Shown piece by piece: positions 43,681 through 52,860 of a stretch of DNA of 64,000 bases. The notes beneath the pieces were generated by a model, which was not told the DNA's origin, made no database searches, and was given only the letters and a program-made list of their open reading frames with translations. This stretch comes from Frateuria hangzhouensis. Its GTDB lineage: Bacteria; Pseudomonadota; Gammaproteobacteria; Xanthomonadales; Rhodanobacteraceae. The position numbers and the translations under genes were made by a program. Within the stretch, counting starts at the first letter, position 1, and the number at the start of each line of letters is the position of its first letter. The stretch spans positions 218,954 through 282,953 of the forward strand of contig NZ_JAPMIU010000004.1 in assembly GCF_026410505.1 (NCBI RefSeq). Reading direction: 5' to 3'.

Positions 43681-45561
43681 ATGTCCACGTCCTGGACCGT
43701 CGACGACGCCCGCCAACTCTATGCGGTGCCGTACTGGAGCGACGGCTACGTCGACGTCGATGCCGTCGGCGGCATCGTGATGCGCCCGCGCGGCGCGGGC
43801 GGACCGTCGCTGTCGCTGCCGCAGATCGTCGAGCAGGCCCGCGCGCAGGGCTCGCGGCTGCCGCTGCTGGTGCGCTTTCCCGACATCCTGGCCGATCGCC
43901 TCAAGCGCATGCAGGGCGCGTTCGCCCGGGCGATCGGGGAAACCGGCTACGCCGGCGGCTACACGGCGATCTTCCCGATCAAGGTCAACCAGCAGCGCGG
44001 CGTGGTGCAGGAGCTGGTGGCCGCCGGCAGCGAAGGCTTCGGCCTGGAGGCCGGCTCCAAACCCGAGCTGATGGCGGTGCTGGCGCTGGCCCGGCCGAAT
44101 TCGATCGTGATCTGCAACGGCTACAAGGACCGCCAGTACATTCGCCTGGCGCTGATCGGCCGCAAGCTGGGCCTGCGCGTGTTCATCGTGATCGAAAAGC
44201 TCTCCGAGCTGGAGCACGTGATCGCCGAGTCCAGGGCGCTGGATGTCGAGCCGCTGCTCGGTGTGCGTGTACGGCTGGCCTCGATCGGCGCCGGCAAGTG
44301 GCAGAACACCGGCGGCGACAAGGGCAAGTTCGGCCTGTCGCCGGCGCAGGTGCTGGAGCTGGTGGCGACGCTGGCCAGGGCCGGCCTGAAACACACGCTC
44401 AAGCTGCAGCACTTCCACATGGGCTCGCAGATTTCCAACGTGCGCGACATCGCCAACGGCATGCGCGAGGCCACGCGCTATTTCGTGGAACTGTCGCGCA
44501 TGGGCGTGCCGCTGGAGATCGTCGACGTCGGCGGCGGGCTGGGCGTGGACTACGAGGGCTCACGTTCGCGCAGCCACAACTCGATCAACTACTCGATGGA
44601 GCAGTACGCGCTGACCATCGTGCAGTCGCTGGCCGAGGCGGTAGCGGCCGAGAAACTGGCCGCGCCGCACATCCTCACCGAGGCCGGCCGCGCGATGACC
44701 GCGCACCACGCCGTGCTGGTGTCCAGCGTGACCGAGGTCGAGCAAGTACCCGCCGGCGCGCTGCCCAAACCGCAGGCAGAGGAGCCGGTGGTGCTGCGCC
44801 ACCTGCGCGAGGTGCACGCGGCGCTGGCCGAGCGCCCGCCGCTGGAGCTCTACCACGAGGCCCAGCACCACCTGGCCGAAGGCCAGTCGCTGTTCGCGCT
44901 GGGCCAGCTGAGCCTGGCCGACCGCGCGCGGCTGGACGAGCTGTTCTACCTCATCGCCAACGCGGTGCGCGCGCGGCTGTCGCCGGCCGACCGCGCCCAC
45001 CGGACGCTGCTGGACGAACTGGACGAGAAGCTGGTCGACAAGTATTTCCTCAACTTCTCCGTGTTCGAATCGGTACCGGACATCTGGGCGATCGACCAGA
45101 TCTTCCCGATCGTGCCGATCACGCGGCTCGATGAAGCGCCCACGCGCCGCGGCGTGATCGTCGACCTCACCTGCGATTCGGACGGCCGCATCGACCATTA
45201 CGTCGATGCCGAGGGCGTCGACGTGAGCCTTCCGCTGCATCGCCTCGAGGACGGCAAGGACTATTGCCTGGGGCTGTTCATGGTCGGCGCCTACCAGGAG
45301 ACGCTGGGCGACATCCACAACCTGTTCGGCGACACCGACGCGGTGAATGTGCGCGCCGACGGCGACGGCTACGTGTTCGACCACGTGCGCCGCGGCGACA
45401 CCACCGACGTGATGCTCGACTACGTCGGCTACGACGTGGCGGCGCTCAGGCTCAGCTACCGCGAGCGCATCGCGTCGGCCGGGATCGAGGGCGAGCCGGC
45501 CGAAGGGTTGTATCGCGACCTCGACGCCGGCCTCACCGCCTATACCTACCTGGCCGACTAG
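43681..45561 (+). CDS. speA: Biosynthetic arginine decarboxylase
   Basis: PLP enzyme making agmatine from arginine, the first step of the arginine route to putrescine. It is 626 aa, the normal SpeA length. Visible parts: PLP-lysine block FPIKVNQQR (Lys101), EGFGLEAGSKPELMA, HFHMGSQI, VDVGGGLGVDYEG, LTEAGRAMTAHHAVL, and the C-terminal DLTCDSDGRIDHYV / LFMVGAYQETLGDIHNLFG. ATG 43681 follows GAAGGAG; the upstream in-frame ATG at 43648 has no such site. Agmatine-using enzymes are not in the window. Confidence 0.97.
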   Translation: MSTSWTVDDARQLYAVPYWSDGYVDVDAVGGIVMRPRGAGGPSLSLPQIVEQARAQGSRLPLLVRFPDILADRLKRMQGAFARAIGETGYAGGYTAIFPIKVNQQRGVVQELVAAGSEGFGLEAGSKPELMAVLALARPNSIVICNGYKDRQYIRLALIGRKLGLRVFIVIEKLSELEHVIAESRALDVEPLLGVRVRLASIGAGKWQNTGGDKGKFGLSPAQVLELVATLARAGLKHTLKLQHFHMGSQISNVRDIANGMREATRYFVELSRMGVPLEIVDVGGGLGVDYEGSRSRSHNSINYSMEQYALTIVQSLAEAVAAEKLAAPHILTEAGRAMTAHHAVLVSSVTEVEQVPAGALPKPQAEEPVVLRHLREVHAALAERPPLELYHEAQHHLAEGQSLFALGQLSLADRARLDELFYLIANAVRARLSPADRAHRTLLDELDEKLVDKYFLNFSVFESVPDIWAIDQIFPIVPITRLDEAPTRRGVIVDLTCDSDGRIDHYVDAEGVDVSLPLHRLEDGKDYCLGLFMVGAYQETLGDIHNLFGDTDAVNVRADGDGYVFDHVRRGDTTDVMLDYVGYDVAALRLSYRERIASAGIEGEPAEGLYRDLDAGLTAYTYLAD

Positions 45562-45668
45562 GCGCGGGTGCCTACAAGATCGTTGATTTGCGGACTTGCC
45601 CCAAAGTCCGATAGCGCACGTCGGCGCCAGTCCTACAATCGCAGGCTCCCCACCGCGGAGCGCAAGCC

Positions 45669-46454
45669 ATGGCCAACCTCGACGGCAAGGTCGCCCTGAT
45701 CACCGGCGCCGCCAGCGGCATCGGCAAGGCCATCGCCGAGCTCTACGCGCGCGAGGGCGCCGCCGTGGCGATTGCCGACATCGACCCGCGGGCCGCCGAG
45801 GCCACCGCCGCCGCGATCAACACCGCCGGCGGGCGTGCGTTGGGGGTGGCGATGGACGTCACCGACGAGCACGCGGTCGAGGCCGGCACCGAGGCGGTGG
45901 TGCAGGCCTTTGGCCGTCCGGACATCCTCATTTCCAACGCTGGCGTGCAGATCGTCAACCCGATCGAGAGCTTCGCCTTCGCCGACTGGAAGAAGATGCT
46001 GGCGATCCACCTGGATGGCGCCTTCCTCACCACGCGCGCGGCGCTCAGGCACATGTATCCGGGCGACCGCGGCGGCATCGTGATCTACATGGGTTCGGCA
46101 CATTCGCACGAGGCCTCCGCGCTCAAGGCACCCTACGTCACCGCCAAACATGGCCTGCTCGGCCTGGCGCGCACGCTGGCCAGGGAAGGCGCGCCGCACA
46201 ACGTACGCTCGCACGTGATCTGCCCCGGTTTCGTGCGCACGCCGCTGGTGGAGAAGCAGATCCCGGAGCAGGCCAGGGAACTGGGCATCAGCGAGGAAGA
46301 CGTGATCCGCAACGTGATGCTCAAGCACACCGTCGATGGCGTGTTCACCACGCTGGAGGACGTGGCGCAGACCGCATTGTTCCTGGCCACCTTCCCCAGC
46401 GCCGCGCTGACCGGCCAGAGCCTGGTGGTCAGCCATGGCTGGCACATGCAGTAG
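45669..46454 (+). CDS. 3-hydroxybutyrate dehydrogenase (SDR family)
   Basis: 261 aa short-chain dehydrogenase: NAD-binding [17 protein letters not shown], the catalytic Ser ([10 protein letters not shown]), and YVTAKHG (Tyr-x3-Lys). [18 protein letters not shown], in the substrate loop, is diagnostic of D-3-hydroxybutyrate dehydrogenase. It would interconvert 3-hydroxybutyrate and acetoacetate, linking to PHB or ketone-body use. A hairpin CGGACTT/AAGTCCG at 45591-45610 and a TACAAT box at 45634 lie in the gap after speA. Confidence 0.88.
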   Translation: MANLDGKVALITGAASGIGKAIAELYAREGAAVAIADIDPRAAEATAAAINTAGGRALGVAMDVTDEHAVEAGTEAVVQAFGRPDILISNAGVQIVNPIESFAFADWKKMLAIHLDGAFLTTRAALRHMYPGDRGGIVIYMGSAHSHEASALKAPYVTAKHGLLGLARTLAREGAPHNVRSHVICPGFVRTPLVEKQIPEQARELGISEEDVIRNVMLKHTVDGVFTTLEDVAQTALFLATFPSAALTGQSLVVSHGWHMQ

Positions 46455-46464
46455 ACAGGTTTTC

Positions 46465-46527
46465 GTAGGGTGGCTGAAGCCCACCGGCACGCTTGCGGAA
46501 AAGACCGGTGGCTGAAGCCCACCCTAC
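46465..46527. repeat. REP pair, family A
   Basis: GTAGGGTGGCTGAAGCCCACC (46465-46485, one base too long to print with its flanks) and GGTGGCTGAAGCCCACCC ending CTAC (46507-46527), between convergent dehydrogenase genes. Both copies lack one G of the usual GTGGGC run, so they share a deletion. Confidence 0.8.
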
Positions 46528-46528
46528 G

Positions 46529-47281
46529 TCATTCGCGGTGGACCTGGAAGCCGCCGAATGACTGGCTGGTCGGCATCAACTCGATGCGGTTGACGTTGAG
46601 GTGCGCCGGCAGGTTGGCGATCCACCATAAGGTGTCGGCGATATCGCTGGCGGTGATCGGCTGCGCGCCGGCATAGAGCTTGTCCGACGCCGCCTCGTCG
46701 CCGCCGGTGCGCACCAGCGTGAACTCGGTTTGCGCCATTCCCGGCTCTACCGACGTCACGCGCACGCCGGTGCCGTGCAGGTCCGCGCGCAGGCCGAGCG
46801 AGAACTGTGAGACGAAGGCCTTGGTGCCGCCATAGACGTTGCCGCCCGGATACGGATAGGTGCTGGCGGTGGAGCTGATGTTGATGATCGCGCCGTGGCG
46901 CTCGATCAGGCCGGGCAGCAGCAGGCGGGTCAGCGTCACCAGCGCGGTGACGTTGGTGTCGATCATCTGCTTCCATTGCCCCAGGTCGGCCTGCTGCGCC
47001 GGCGCCGTGCCCAGTGCCAGGCCGGCGTTGTTGACCAGCAGGTCGATGCCGGCGAACTCGGCCGGCAGGCCGGCATGCGCCGCGCGCATGGCCGCCTCGT
47101 CGCGGATGTCGAACGCCAGCGCGCGCACGCGCCCGGCACCGTGGCGGTCGACCAGTGCCTGCAGCCGCTCGGCGCGCCGGCCGCTGGCGACCACGCGCCA
47201 GCCGCCGGCGACGAAGCGATCCACCGCCGCGGCGCCGAAGCCGGAGCTGGCGCCGGTGATCCAGACGACCTTGCCATCCAT
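46529..47281 (-). CDS. ydfG: NADP-dependent 3-hydroxy acid dehydrogenase (YdfG-like SDR)
   Basis: 250 aa SDR: cofactor loop TGASSGFGAAAVDRF with SGRRAERL (NADP-type Arg pair), LVNNAGLAL, SSTASTYPYPGGNVYGGTKAF with catalytic Ser, Tyr and Lys, and the YdfG-type end WWIANLPAHLNVNRIELMP / SFGGFQVHR. It reduces or oxidises small 3-hydroxy acids such as L-allo-threonine, serine or malonic semialdehyde. One base separates its start from the stop of the SPOR gene, so the three genes argS-SPOR-ydfG probably form one unit. Confidence 0.9.
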   Translation of the reverse strand: MDGKVVWITGASSGFGAAAVDRFVAGGWRVVASGRRAERLQALVDRHGAGRVRALAFDIRDEAAMRAAHAGLPAEFAGIDLLVNNAGLALGTAPAQQADLGQWKQMIDTNVTALVTLTRLLLPGLIERHGAIINISSTASTYPYPGGNVYGGTKAFVSQFSLGLRADLHGTGVRVTSVEPGMAQTEFTLVRTGGDEAASDKLYAGAQPITASDIADTLWWIANLPAHLNVNRIELMPTSQSFGGFQVHRE

Positions 47282-47282
47282 C

Positions 47283-47969
47283 TCAGCGGCCTTCTTTGAG
47301 CGCGATCGCCTTGTAGCCCGCGCCGGCCAGGCGGTTCTGCACCGATTCGAGCTCGGTGGCGGAGCGGTACGGCCCCAGCCGCACGCGATGGAACGTCTGA
47401 CCGCCCACCTGCACGGTCTGCACGTTGGCGACGAAGCCCTGCAGCGCCAGCTTGGCCTTCAACGCCTCGGCATCGGCCGCGGCGGGGAAGGCGCCAACCT
47501 GCAAGAGGTAGCCGCTGCCGGCGGCCGGCGGCGGCACCGCCGTGGCGGGCGCGGCCTGGATGTCCTGGCTGACCGCGGCCGGGGTGTTGGCGGCCTGTTG
47601 CCGGGCGGCCGCCGCGGCCTGCGCCTGTTGGGCGGCCTGCTGCTTCTGCTGCTGCTCGGCGCGCGCCTGGGCGCTGATCTGTTCGTCGGGAATGCGCACT
47701 TCCTTCTCCGACAGCACCGAATAGAAGTCGTACTGTGGCTTCTTCGGCGCGCTTTCGGCCGGCGCCAGGCCCTTGTCGCCGCCGCCCTGGGCGGTTGCCT
47801 GCGGGTTCGGCTGCGGGCCGGAAGGCGCCATCGGCAGCATCGAGTGGCGCGTCAGCATGACCATCGCGATCACGCCGGCGGCGATGCCGATCACCGCCCA
47901 GCCCCAGCCAGGGAAACCGCCCTTGCGGTTGCGCACGGCCTGCCGGCCCTTGCCCTTGCGTGTTGCCAT
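47283..47969 (-). CDS. SPOR domain protein (FtsN-like)
   Basis: 228 aa: a basic cytosolic tip ([18 protein letters not shown]), one membrane helix (WGWAVIGIAAGVIAMVML), a Gln/Ala-rich coiled linker (about 85-135) and a C-terminal SPOR domain (GYLLQVGAFPAAADAEALKAK; FHRVRLGPYRSATELE), which binds denuded glycan strands at the division site. Layout and length fit an FtsN-like protein. Its ATG shares one base with the argS stop, as in related genomes. Confidence 0.9.
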   Translation of the reverse strand: MATRKGKGRQAVRNRKGGFPGWGWAVIGIAAGVIAMVMLTRHSMLPMAPSGPQPNPQATAQGGGDKGLAPAESAPKKPQYDFYSVLSEKEVRIPDEQISAQARAEQQQKQQAAQQAQAAAAARQQAANTPAAVSQDIQAAPATAVPPPAAGSGYLLQVGAFPAAADAEALKAKLALQGFVANVQTVQVGGQTFHRVRLGPYRSATELESVQNRLAGAGYKAIALKEGR

Positions 47970-49657
47970 TACATGCTCTCCGGGGCGCTCAGGCCCAGCA
48001 GGCCCAGACCGTTCTTCAGCACCTGCCGGGTCGCCACCACCAGCGCCAGGCGCGCGTTGCGCAGGGCGGCATCCTCGACCAGGAACTGGTGCGAGTTGTA
48101 GTAGGTGTGGAAGGCGTTGGCCAGTTCGCGCAACCAGCCGGCGAGCAGGTGTGGCTCGAGGTTGGTGGCGGCGGCGTCGACGATCTCGGGGTATTTGGAT
48201 AGTTCGGTGAGCAGGATCTGCTCGTGTTCGTTGTCCAGCCGCGCCAGCTCGGCGAGGCCCTGGTCCAGCTCGACGCTGAAGCCCTTCTCGCCGGCCTGGC
48301 GCAACACCGAGCACACCCGCGCGTGGGCGTACTGGATGTAATAGACGGGGTTGTCGTTGGACTGCGAGCGGGCCAGGTCGATGTCGAACACCAGTTGCGA
48401 GTCCGCCTTGCGCGAGATCAGGAAATAGCGCGTGGCGTCGCGGCCGGCCTCGTCGATAAGGTCGCGCAGGGTCACGTAGCTGCCGGCGCGCTTGGAGATC
48501 TTCACCTCCTCGCCGCCGCGCATCACGGTGACCATCTGGTGCAGCACGTATTCGGGCCAGCCCTTCGGAATACCGACGTCGAGCGCCTGCAGGCCGGCCT
48601 TAACCCGGGCCAGCGAGCCATGGTGGTCCGAGCCCAGTTCGGTGATCGCGCGGGTGTAGCCGCGCTGCCACTTGGACAGGTGATAGGCGACGTCCGGTAC
48701 GAAATAGGTGTATGTACCGTCGGACTTGCGCATCACGCGGTCCTTGTCGTCACCGTAGTCGGTCGAGCGCAGCCACAGCGCGCCGCCGTCCTCGTAGGTG
48801 TGGCCGTGGGCGACCAGTTCGCGCACGGTTTCTTCCACCTTGCCGTCGGTATACAGCGAGGACTCCAGGAAGTAGGTGTCGAAGCCGACGCCGAACGCCT
48901 TCAGGTCCAGGTCCTGCTCGCGGCGCAGGCTGGCCACGGCGAAATGGCGGATCGCTTCCAGGTCTTCCGGATCCTTGGCGCCGGTGACGGTCTGACCGTC
49001 GGCCACCACCGATTCGCCGGCCAGGTACGCCCGCGCCACCTCCGCGATGTAATCGCCGCGGTAGCCGGCCTCCGGCCAGCCGGCGTCGTCGGGCGCCAGG
49101 CCGCGCGCGCGCGCCTGCACCGAGATCGCCAGATTGTGGATCTGCACGCCGGCGTCGTTGTAGTAGAACTCGCGCTTGACGTCGCAACCGGTGGCTTCGA
49201 GCAGGCGCGCCAGGCAGTCGCCGATCGCCGCGGCGCGGCCATGGCCCACGTGCAGCGGGCCGGTCGGGTTGGCCGAGACGAACTCCACGCCCGCGGTGGT
49301 GCCCGCGCCGTTGGCGTTGCGGCCGTAGGCATCGCCTTCGGTGAAGATACGCCGCACTTCGGCGTGGTAGGCGCCCGCGCTCAGGAAAAAGTTGATGAAG
49401 CCGGGGCCGGCGATTTCCACCTTTTCCACCAGCGGGTTGGCTGGCAGCGCGGCAACCAGCCTGTCGGCCAGCTCGCGCGGCTTGGCGCGGGCCGGCTTGG
49501 CCAGCAGCATCGCGGCGTTGGTGGCGAAATCGCCATGCTCGCGGCTGCGCGCGCGCTCCACCACGAAGGCGGGAGGGGCGAAGTCGGCGGGCAGGACGGC
49601 ATCGTCCTGCAGGGTCCGGATGGCCTGCAGCAGCAGGTCGCGCAGCGCTTGTTTCAC
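47969..49657 (-). CDS. argS: Arginyl-tRNA synthetase
   Basis: Class I synthetase charging tRNA-Arg. Motifs: N-terminal Add-1 domain, [20 protein letters not shown]-type HVGHGR at 136-141 in [15 protein letters not shown], the tRNA/aminoacid region [11 protein letters not shown], the KMSKS-type KISKRAG near 384, and the DALR anticodon domain at the end. I start at GTG 49657, giving 562 aa beginning [11 protein letters not shown]; this is the usual start and length in xanthomonads. A TTG at 49690 is possible but adds a non-conserved head. Confidence 0.97.
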   Translation of the reverse strand: MKQALRDLLLQAIRTLQDDAVLPADFAPPAFVVERARSREHGDFATNAAMLLAKPARAKPRELADRLVAALPANPLVEKVEIAGPGFINFFLSAGAYHAEVRRIFTEGDAYGRNANGAGTTAGVEFVSANPTGPLHVGHGRAAAIGDCLARLLEATGCDVKREFYYNDAGVQIHNLAISVQARARGLAPDDAGWPEAGYRGDYIAEVARAYLAGESVVADGQTVTGAKDPEDLEAIRHFAVASLRREQDLDLKAFGVGFDTYFLESSLYTDGKVEETVRELVAHGHTYEDGGALWLRSTDYGDDKDRVMRKSDGTYTYFVPDVAYHLSKWQRGYTRAITELGSDHHGSLARVKAGLQALDVGIPKGWPEYVLHQMVTVMRGGEEVKISKRAGSYVTLRDLIDEAGRDATRYFLISRKADSQLVFDIDLARSQSNDNPVYYIQYAHARVCSVLRQAGEKGFSVELDQGLAELARLDNEHEQILLTELSKYPEIVDAAATNLEPHLLAGWLRELANAFHTYYNSHQFLVEDAALRNARLALVVATRQVLKNGLGLLGLSAPESM

Positions 49658-49899
49658 GGCGTGGGATCGGCGTTCGATGGGAACCGTCAATCCTAGCAGA
49701 GGCGCGTGTTCGATCCTTCCCCTGGGCGCCGCGGGTGAAAGTGCGCGCGGGATGGATGGAGCTGGCGTTCCAGTGGGCCGTGGAGCCTCCCCGGGCGGGA
49801 CAACCCTGTGGATAAGTCTGTGGGGAAAGCTGCGGCGCGGCGTCGGGATATCTCACGGCAACGGGCTGAAACCCGCTTGTAAAGAAAACAACCTATGCA

Positions 49900-50127
49900 A
49901 TACAAGTACTTAATCGAAGTGTCTGAAGCGCTCTGCCAACTGCTGCCCCGCAACCCCGGTCCGACCGAATTGTGTATAAGTCGCGGCGCCTGTTTTCGCG
50001 GCTGTCAAGACCTCCTGGCTGTCATGGGACGGTCATGGCGCGGTGGCACGCTGTCCCGGTACCCGCCGACTCCCCCGATGGGTGCGCTCCCTGGCGGCGC
50101 GCTTTCCCCGAGCGCGCCGCCTTTTTG
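49900..50127 (+). ncRNA. Candidate small RNA ending at an orphan terminator
   Basis: A plus-strand transcript is implied by the terminator at 50093-50126, since both flanking genes read the other way and no plus-strand gene precedes it. An AT-rich promoter-like stretch lies near 49877-49906 (TTGTAA, 18 bases, TACAAG), which would give an RNA of roughly 200 bases. Within it GGGAC (50030s) can pair with GTCCC (50050s). The 5' end is a guess; no known RNA family was recognised. Confidence 0.35.
50093..50126 (+). terminator. Rho-independent terminator, perfect 11-bp stem
   Basis: GGCGGCGCGCT and AGCGCGCCGCC form a perfect stem around TTCCCCG, followed at once by TTTTT. The T-run is on the plus strand only, so it ends a rightward transcript. 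Confidence 0.88.
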
Positions 50128-50187
50128 TTTCTTCGGAGTTCGCAGGACCGAGCCAACCGCCCTCCGCACTCGACCGCTGCCAGTCTT

Positions 50188-50260
50188 GTAGGAGCGCACC
50201 TGTGCGCGACCGCGCAGCAACGATCCAGCGTGGCGGTCGCGCATGGGTGCGCTCCTGCAG
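50188..50260. repeat. REP pair, family B (GTAGGAGCGCAC variant)
   Basis: GTAGGAGCGCACCTGTGCGC followed by GACCGC, and the inverse GCGGTCGCGC / GGTGCGCTCCTGC ending at 50260. Here the palindrome core is GCGCAC-GTGCGC rather than GCCCAC-GTGGGC, so it is a sub-family. Confidence 0.85.
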
Positions 50261-50392
50261 AAACCGAGAACCCATGGCTGTCGATCGGCCAACCACAGCC
50301 GCCCCTCGCGTCGGCGCCGTGGGCAACCGGGCGTTCTCAAGAAGCACGGCCACGGATCACTCCACGGCAGCCGTACCCAACCTTCGATGGCC

Positions 50393-51064
50393 CTAGAGCA
50401 AGCCGCGCTCGGCCATCGATACAGGCGTGCCATGGCCGATCACCAGGTGGTCGAGCACGCGCACGCCGATCAGTTGCAGCGCCTCGCGCAGTTCATGGGT
50501 GATCGCGCGGTCGGCGGCACTGGGCTCGGCCACGCCGCTGGGATGGTTGTGGGCGAAGATCACCGCGCAGGCGTTGTGCTTGAGGCAGGCCCGCACCACT
50601 TCGCGCGGATGCACGCTGGCGCCGTCCACGGTGCCGCGAAACAGTTCCTCGAAGGCCAGCACGCGGTGGCGGTTGTCCAGATAGAGGCAACCGAACACCT
50701 CATAGGGAAGGTGACGCAGGCGCGCGGAAAGGTAGTCGCCGCTGTCGCGCGGGCTGCCCAGGCTGGGCAGCGCCTGCAACTGCTCGGCCAGGCTGCGCCG
50801 CGCCAGTTCCAGCGCGGCCACGATGCGGGCGCGCTTGGCCGGGCCGAGGCCGGGCGTGGGGACCGGGCCGTCCGCGCGACCGAGCAGGGCGCCCAAGCCG
50901 CCAGCCGCCTGCAGCAGCTCGCGGCCGAGCGTGATGGCGTCCTTGCCGGGCACGCCGCTGCCCAGCAGCACGGCCAGCAATTCGGCGTCGGACAGGGTGG
51001 CGCTGCCGTGCTGCAGCAGCTTCTCGCGCGGGCGCTCGCCGGTGGGCCAGTGACGGATGCTCAT
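50393..51064 (-). CDS. radC: RadC family JAB-domain protein
   Basis: 223 aa: an N-terminal helix-hairpin-helix part ([33 protein letters not shown]) and a JAB/MPN metalloprotease-like domain with [17 protein letters not shown], and the zinc signature [16 protein letters not shown]. Despite the name, a direct role in DNA repair is disputed. Divergent from coaBC with 97 bases between starts, the common order in gammaproteobacteria. Confidence 0.95.
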   Translation of the reverse strand: MSIRHWPTGERPREKLLQHGSATLSDAELLAVLLGSGVPGKDAITLGRELLQAAGGLGALLGRADGPVPTPGLGPAKRARIVAALELARRSLAEQLQALPSLGSPRDSGDYLSARLRHLPYEVFGCLYLDNRHRVLAFEELFRGTVDGASVHPREVVRACLKHNACAVIFAHNHPSGVAEPSAADRAITHELREALQLIGVRVLDHLVIGHGTPVSMAERGLL

Positions 51065-51161
51065 CCGCCCATCGTGCCCGCCGGAGTGCGACCTCGGGCA
51101 GCGGTGGGCGTTGACGATTCCGGTAAGCTAGCGCTCCGCCCGGTTGTCAGGCCCGTCCTAC

Positions 51162-52367
51162 ATGAGTCTTGCCCAACGTCGCATCCTGCTCGGCGTCTCG
51201 GCGGGTATCGCCGCCTACAAGTCCTGCGAACTGGTGCGCCGGCTGCGCGAGCAGGGCGCCGAGGTGCGCGTGGCGATGACCGAAGGGGCGACCCGCTTCG
51301 TCGGCGCGACCACCTTCCAGGCGCTGTCCGGGCAGCCGGTGCGGGTCTCGCTGTGGGACGAGGGCGCCGAGGCGGCGATGGGCCATATCGAACTGGCGCG
51401 CTGGGCCGAGCGGGTGCTGATTGCGCCGGCCAGTGCCGACATCCTGGCCCGCCTGGCGCAGGGCCAGGCCGACGACCTGCTGACGACCGTGTGCCTGGCC
51501 AGCGCCGCGCCGCTGTATGTGGCGCCGGCGATGAACCAGCAGATGTGGGCGCACCCCGCGGTACAGGCCAATCTCGTCACGCTGCGCGCGCGTGGCGTGA
51601 CGGTGCTGGGCCCGGCCGCCGGCGAGCAGGCCTGCGGCGACGTGGGTTCCGGCCGCATGCTGGAACCGGCCGAGCTGCGCGATGCCCTGGCGGGTTCTTT
51701 CGGCGGCGGCGCGCTGGCCGGCCTGCGCGTGCTGGTGAGCGCGGGCCCCACCTACGAGGACATCGACCCGGTGCGATTCATCGGCAACCGCAGCTCCGGC
51801 CGCATGGGTTTCGCCGTGGCCGAAGCGGCGGCGGCGGCCGGCGCCGAGGTGACGCTGGTGGCCGGCCCGGTCAGCCTGCCGAGCCCGGCCGGCGTGGCAC
51901 GGCGCGTCGACGTGCGCAGCGCCGCACAGATGCGCGAGGCCGTGCTGGGCGCGGCCGCCTCGACCGACATTTACATCGGCGCCGCCGCGGTGGGCGACTA
52001 CCGCCCAGCCGAAGTGGCAACCCACAAGCTCAAGAAGCGCGACGGCGCGCCGCTGGTGCTCGATCTGGCCGAGAACCCGGACATCCTGAAAGACCTGGCG
52101 ACGGCCCGGCCGCACCCGTTCCTGGTCGGCTTCGCGGCCGAGACGCACGACGTGGCCGCCTACGCGCAGGACAAGCTGGCGCGCAAGGGCCTGGACATGA
52201 TCGCCGCCAACCGCGTCGGCGAAGGGCTGGGTTTCGAGGCGGACGACAACGCGCTCAGCCTGTACTGGCCCGGCGGCGGCGAAGAACTGCCGCGCGCCTC
52301 CAAGCGCGAACTGGCGGCGCGGCTGGTCGAGCGGGTCGCCACGCGCTACCGGGCGGCGCGCGCATGA
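51162..52367 (+). CDS. coaBC: Bifunctional phosphopantothenoylcysteine decarboxylase/synthetase
   Basis: 401 aa fusion for two steps of coenzyme A synthesis. The CoaC flavoprotein half (1-180) has [36 protein letters not shown] and the PxMNxxMW block [13 protein letters not shown]. The CoaB half (185-401) has [38 protein letters not shown] and [11 protein letters not shown] start at ATG 51162; a TTG at 51144 is less likely. The stop overlaps the dut start (ATGA). Confidence 0.97.
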   Translation: MSLAQRRILLGVSAGIAAYKSCELVRRLREQGAEVRVAMTEGATRFVGATTFQALSGQPVRVSLWDEGAEAAMGHIELARWAERVLIAPASADILARLAQGQADDLLTTVCLASAAPLYVAPAMNQQMWAHPAVQANLVTLRARGVTVLGPAAGEQACGDVGSGRMLEPAELRDALAGSFGGGALAGLRVLVSAGPTYEDIDPVRFIGNRSSGRMGFAVAEAAAAAGAEVTLVAGPVSLPSPAGVARRVDVRSAAQMREAVLGAAASTDIYIGAAAVGDYRPAEVATHKLKKRDGAPLVLDLAENPDILKDLATARPHPFLVGFAAETHDVAAYAQDKLARKGLDMIAANRVGEGLGFEADDNALSLYWPGGGEELPRASKRELAARLVERVATRYRAARA

Positions 52368-52819
52368 TCGACGTCGAGCTGAAGATCCTGGACCCGCGCC
52401 TGGGCGACAGCATTCCGTTGCCCGAGGCAGCCACCGCCGGCAGCGCCGGGATGGATCTGCGCGCGGCGATCGATGCGCCACTCAAGCTGGCGCCGGGCGA
52501 GAGCGTGCTGGTGCCCAGCGGCATCGCCATCCACATCGGCGATCCCAACTGGTGTGCGCTGATCGTGCCGCGCTCCGGGCTGGGCCACAAACACGGGTTG
52601 GTGATGGGCAACCTGGTCGGCGTGATCGATGCCGACTACCAGGGTCCGCTGATGATTTCCTGCTGGAACCGCGCCAGCGCGCCGTACACCATCGGCGTCG
52701 GCGACCGCATCGCGCAGTTGCTGCTGGTCCCGGTGGCGCAGGCGGCGCTGCGCGTGGTGACGGAGTTCGCGCCGTCGGAGCGCGGCGCGGGCGGGTTTGG
52801 TTCGACAGGTATCCGGTAA
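52364..52819 (+). CDS. dut: dUTP diphosphatase
   Basis: 151 aa trimeric dUTPase; hydrolyses dUTP to dUMP and keeps uracil out of DNA. All five motifs are present: [45 protein letters not shown] and the C-terminal [10 protein letters not shown]. Translationally coupled to coaBC, the usual pairing. Confidence 0.98.
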   Translation: MIDVELKILDPRLGDSIPLPEAATAGSAGMDLRAAIDAPLKLAPGESVLVPSGIAIHIGDPNWCALIVPRSGLGHKHGLVMGNLVGVIDADYQGPLMISCWNRASAPYTIGVGDRIAQLLLVPVAQAALRVVTEFAPSERGAGGFGSTGIR

Positions 52820-52860
52820 GGCCAGGCACCGGCCAGGGCCGGTGCGTACGCGGGGGCGAG

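Larger units (their letters stand above)
49658..50392. other. 735-base gap between radC and argS
   Basis: It holds, left to right: an argS 5' region; two DnaA-box-like 9-mers (TGTGGATAA at 49807 and TGTGTATAA at 49971); an unusually AT-rich stretch at about 49874-49920; a perfect plus-strand terminator at 50093-50126; and a family B REP pair at 50188-50260. No protein gene with a ribosome site is convincing; a plus-strand frame from 49895 (MQYKYLIEVSEALCQLL...) runs through the terminator and is doubtful. Confidence 0.6.

Noticed and set aside
49807..49979. Chromosomal replication origin
   Set aside because: Only two or three DnaA-like boxes and no dnaA, dnaN, parAB or rpmH genes near; kept only as a minor observation.
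49895..50191. 98-residue plus-strand frame starting MQYKYLIEVSEALCQLL
   Set aside because: No ribosome site, and it runs through the strong terminator and into REP-flanking sequence; more likely part of a non-coding transcript region.
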